From an uncultured Lachnospiraceae bacterium (GTDB lineage: Bacteria > Bacillota > Clostridia > Lachnospirales > Lachnospiraceae), in the NCBI GenBank assembly GCA_900315735.1, contig ONAD01000019.1:1-41567 (forward strand): a DNA stretch of 41,567 bases, written 5' to 3'. Shown piece by piece: positions 40,257 to 41,567 of this stretch. The number at the start of each line of letters is the position of its first letter. Within the stretch, counting starts at the first letter, position 1. Both the position numbers and the translations under genes were made by a program. The notes beneath the pieces are model-generated. The model searched no databases, was not told the origin of the DNA, and saw only the letters and a program-made list of their open reading frames with translations.

Positions 40257-41474
40257 TTAATCTTCATCAAAGTAGCCGATGTATTTTACATCATATTTTC
40301 CTGTCGGGAACATTTCGTGGTACAGGTCTACAAAGTAGTCATCGGTCATGCTTGCGATATAATCTACCACAAGCTGATTCGGCTCTGTTTCCATGTACTG
40401 TTCCTTTGAGAAGGTTCTGCTGAACCGGTTATTTTCTGCTACGTATGCAATGTGGTGGCGGTAGAGCCAGGAATTTTCATTCTTTTCCTTTGCATCTTTT
40501 AATAACTGATAATACATCTCCTCAAACATCGGATTGAGATTTTCCCGGATGACTTTTTCGATTTTCTCATTGTGATAGATGTACTCATAATTTTCCGTCT
40601 TTGCAAGCTTCAACTGCTGAAAGTATGCTTCATCCATGGAAAGATATGGTTTGCCATAGCTGTTTTCAATGATATTCACTACCATATTGTTGATGATTTC
40701 TGCATTGCTGCTGCCTATGGTATCTCCGTTAAATCCTCTGTCATCCGGCAGAAGACGCAGGCGGATTGCATCCTGTCTGTCCTTGCCAAGATAAGCTATG
40801 ATATCACAGATACGCATCACACAGGCTTCTAAGGTTCCCGGCACAAGATGTGTAATGCCATCTTCCTTCTGATAACACATTTCTACTTCCGCATCCAGAT
40901 CCGCAAATGTCTTTGCCTTCTTCGGCCGATACTCCTGCTGCTCCATTTCACCATTATGGCAAAGGACGCCATCCAAAGTCTGCAAGCTGATATTTCTCTG
41001 TCCCAGTACGTCCAGCACACGCACACTGTGTACGTTGTGATTAAAATACCGTCCAGTCTCTCCCTGCAAAAGTGCACTCAAAATCCGCTCTCCGGCATGT
41101 CCGAATGGTGTATGTCCGATGTCATGTCCCAGAGAAATTGCTTCAATTAAATCCTGATTGAGATTCAATACATTTCCGATATTCCTCGCAATTCTTGAAA
41201 CAAGCTGCACATGTTGTGCCCGCCTTGAAATATCATCATTCCGGTAAAGGGAAAATACCTGTGTCTTGTCTCCATAACGGTTATAATACGGCAGATGCAT
41301 AATTTTCTCAATGTCCCGGACAAAGGCAGGTCTCCAGAGATTTGCCTTATCATGATTCATTTCCCGGCGCAAAATCTGTTCATCGGAAAAAGCATAGGGA
41401 TTTGCCCTATGCTCTTTTCTGTCTTCTATAATTCTCTGTTGTAATTCTTCTGAAAGATTATGATATGCTCCCAT
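40257..41474 (-). CDS. dgt: Deoxyguanosinetriphosphate triphosphohydrolase-like HD protein
   Basis: A 405-residue HD-domain dNTP triphosphohydrolase. It has the N-terminal RRAQHVQLVSRIARNI, the HD motif in SLGHDIGHTPFGHAGE (about 114-129), and the later conserved segments DGVLCHNGE and RICDIIAYLGKDRQD. Enzymes of this group cut dNTPs to nucleoside and triphosphate and help balance the dNTP pool; some act against phages. Residues for substrate specificity cannot be judged by eye. The start has a weak ribosome site. It is bracketed by direct repeats (40053-40069 and 41512-41528). Confidence 0.93.
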   Translation of the reverse strand: MGAYHNLSEELQQRIIEDRKEHRANPYAFSDEQILRREMNHDKANLWRPAFVRDIEKIMHLPYYNRYGDKTQVFSLYRNDDISRRAQHVQLVSRIARNIGNVLNLNQDLIEAISLGHDIGHTPFGHAGERILSALLQGETGRYFNHNVHSVRVLDVLGQRNISLQTLDGVLCHNGEMEQQEYRPKKAKTFADLDAEVEMCYQKEDGITHLVPGTLEACVMRICDIIAYLGKDRQDAIRLRLLPDDRGFNGDTIGSSNAEIINNMVVNIIENSYGKPYLSMDEAYFQQLKLAKTENYEYIYHNEKIEKVIRENLNPMFEEMYYQLLKDAKEKNENSWLYRHHIAYVAENNRFSRTFSKEQYMETEPNQLVVDYIASMTDDYFVDLYHEMFPTGKYDVKYIGYFDED

Positions 41475-41511
41475 AATTTATTTTTAGTAGCAGACTGTAT
41501 CGTATGTCTGA

Positions 41512-41528
41512 AAGTATTGTAAAATAAG
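41512..41528. repeat. Direct repeat unit flanking the dGTPase gene, copy B
   Basis: AAGTATTGTAAAATAAG, identical to 40053-40069. TAATGTCTACTA follows at 41554-41565 as in the other copy. The sequence continues beyond the window, so the full extent is unknown. Confidence 0.7.
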
Positions 41529-41567
41529 CATTTATTACTTTCTTTACATAAAATAATGTCTACTACG

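Overview
The window looks like chromosome of a spore-forming Clostridia of the Lachnospiraceae type. It carries spoIIID, a SipL-like SPOCS/LysM protein and veg, has Gram-positive wall and glycolipid genes, moderate GC, strong GGAGG ribosome binding sites, and many promoters with 16-17 bp between TTGnnn and TATAAT. Most genes are on the minus strand. This assignment rests on gene content only; no database search was possible.

Left part (1-6.99 kb): an integrated mobile element abutting the 3' end of guaA, a known insertion site for tyrosine-recombinase elements. Reading away from guaA come an excisionase-like protein, an integrase, a small DNA-binding protein, ParA, ParB, a RepA_N-type initiator and a small membrane protein, with overlapping or nearly touching ends. 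Beyond them lie type I restriction-modification remnants: an orphan hsdS target-recognition cassette on the plus strand, an XRE regulator with an intact promoter, and an hsdM cut off just after its NPPY motif.

Middle part (7-24.9 kb): guaA; a CmpB-like membrane protein; spoIIID; a sortase-type surface protein facing a MerR/GyrI-like regulator across a MerR-style promoter; then a long minus-strand group. In transcription order this group is a TetR regulator, GH2 beta-glycosidase, an unusual GT-B glycosyltransferase-like protein, a MelB-type symporter, GH36 alpha-galactosidase, an unknown 139-aa protein and a MATE exporter. Four-base overlaps and two matching operator-like repeats around the tetR promoter suggest one regulated galactoside-use locus. 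A purine pair (NCS2 permease, apt) follows.

Right part (25-41.6 kb): housekeeping and envelope genes: an MGDG-synthase-like glycosyltransferase, a divergent PlsY, yqeY/SurA_N-like/map, an NlpC/P60 hydrolase, sipL, veg, a PrcB-domain lipoprotein, plsC, ddl-murF, an XRE-TPR regulator, hpf, a short-chain dehydrogenase, a small XRE protein and a dGTPase.

The strongest unexplained signal is a 523-bp inverted repeat with a branched, cloverleaf-like tip (26256-26778). It shares terminal sequence with a smaller 132-bp palindromic element at 11540-11671, so both may belong to one family of palindromic elements or structured RNAs. Other points of interest are the tetR double operator, the MerR-type operator, terminator hairpins that contain the ribosome binding sites of spoIIID and sipL, the galactoside-locus glycosyltransferase, and direct repeats flanking the dGTPase gene.
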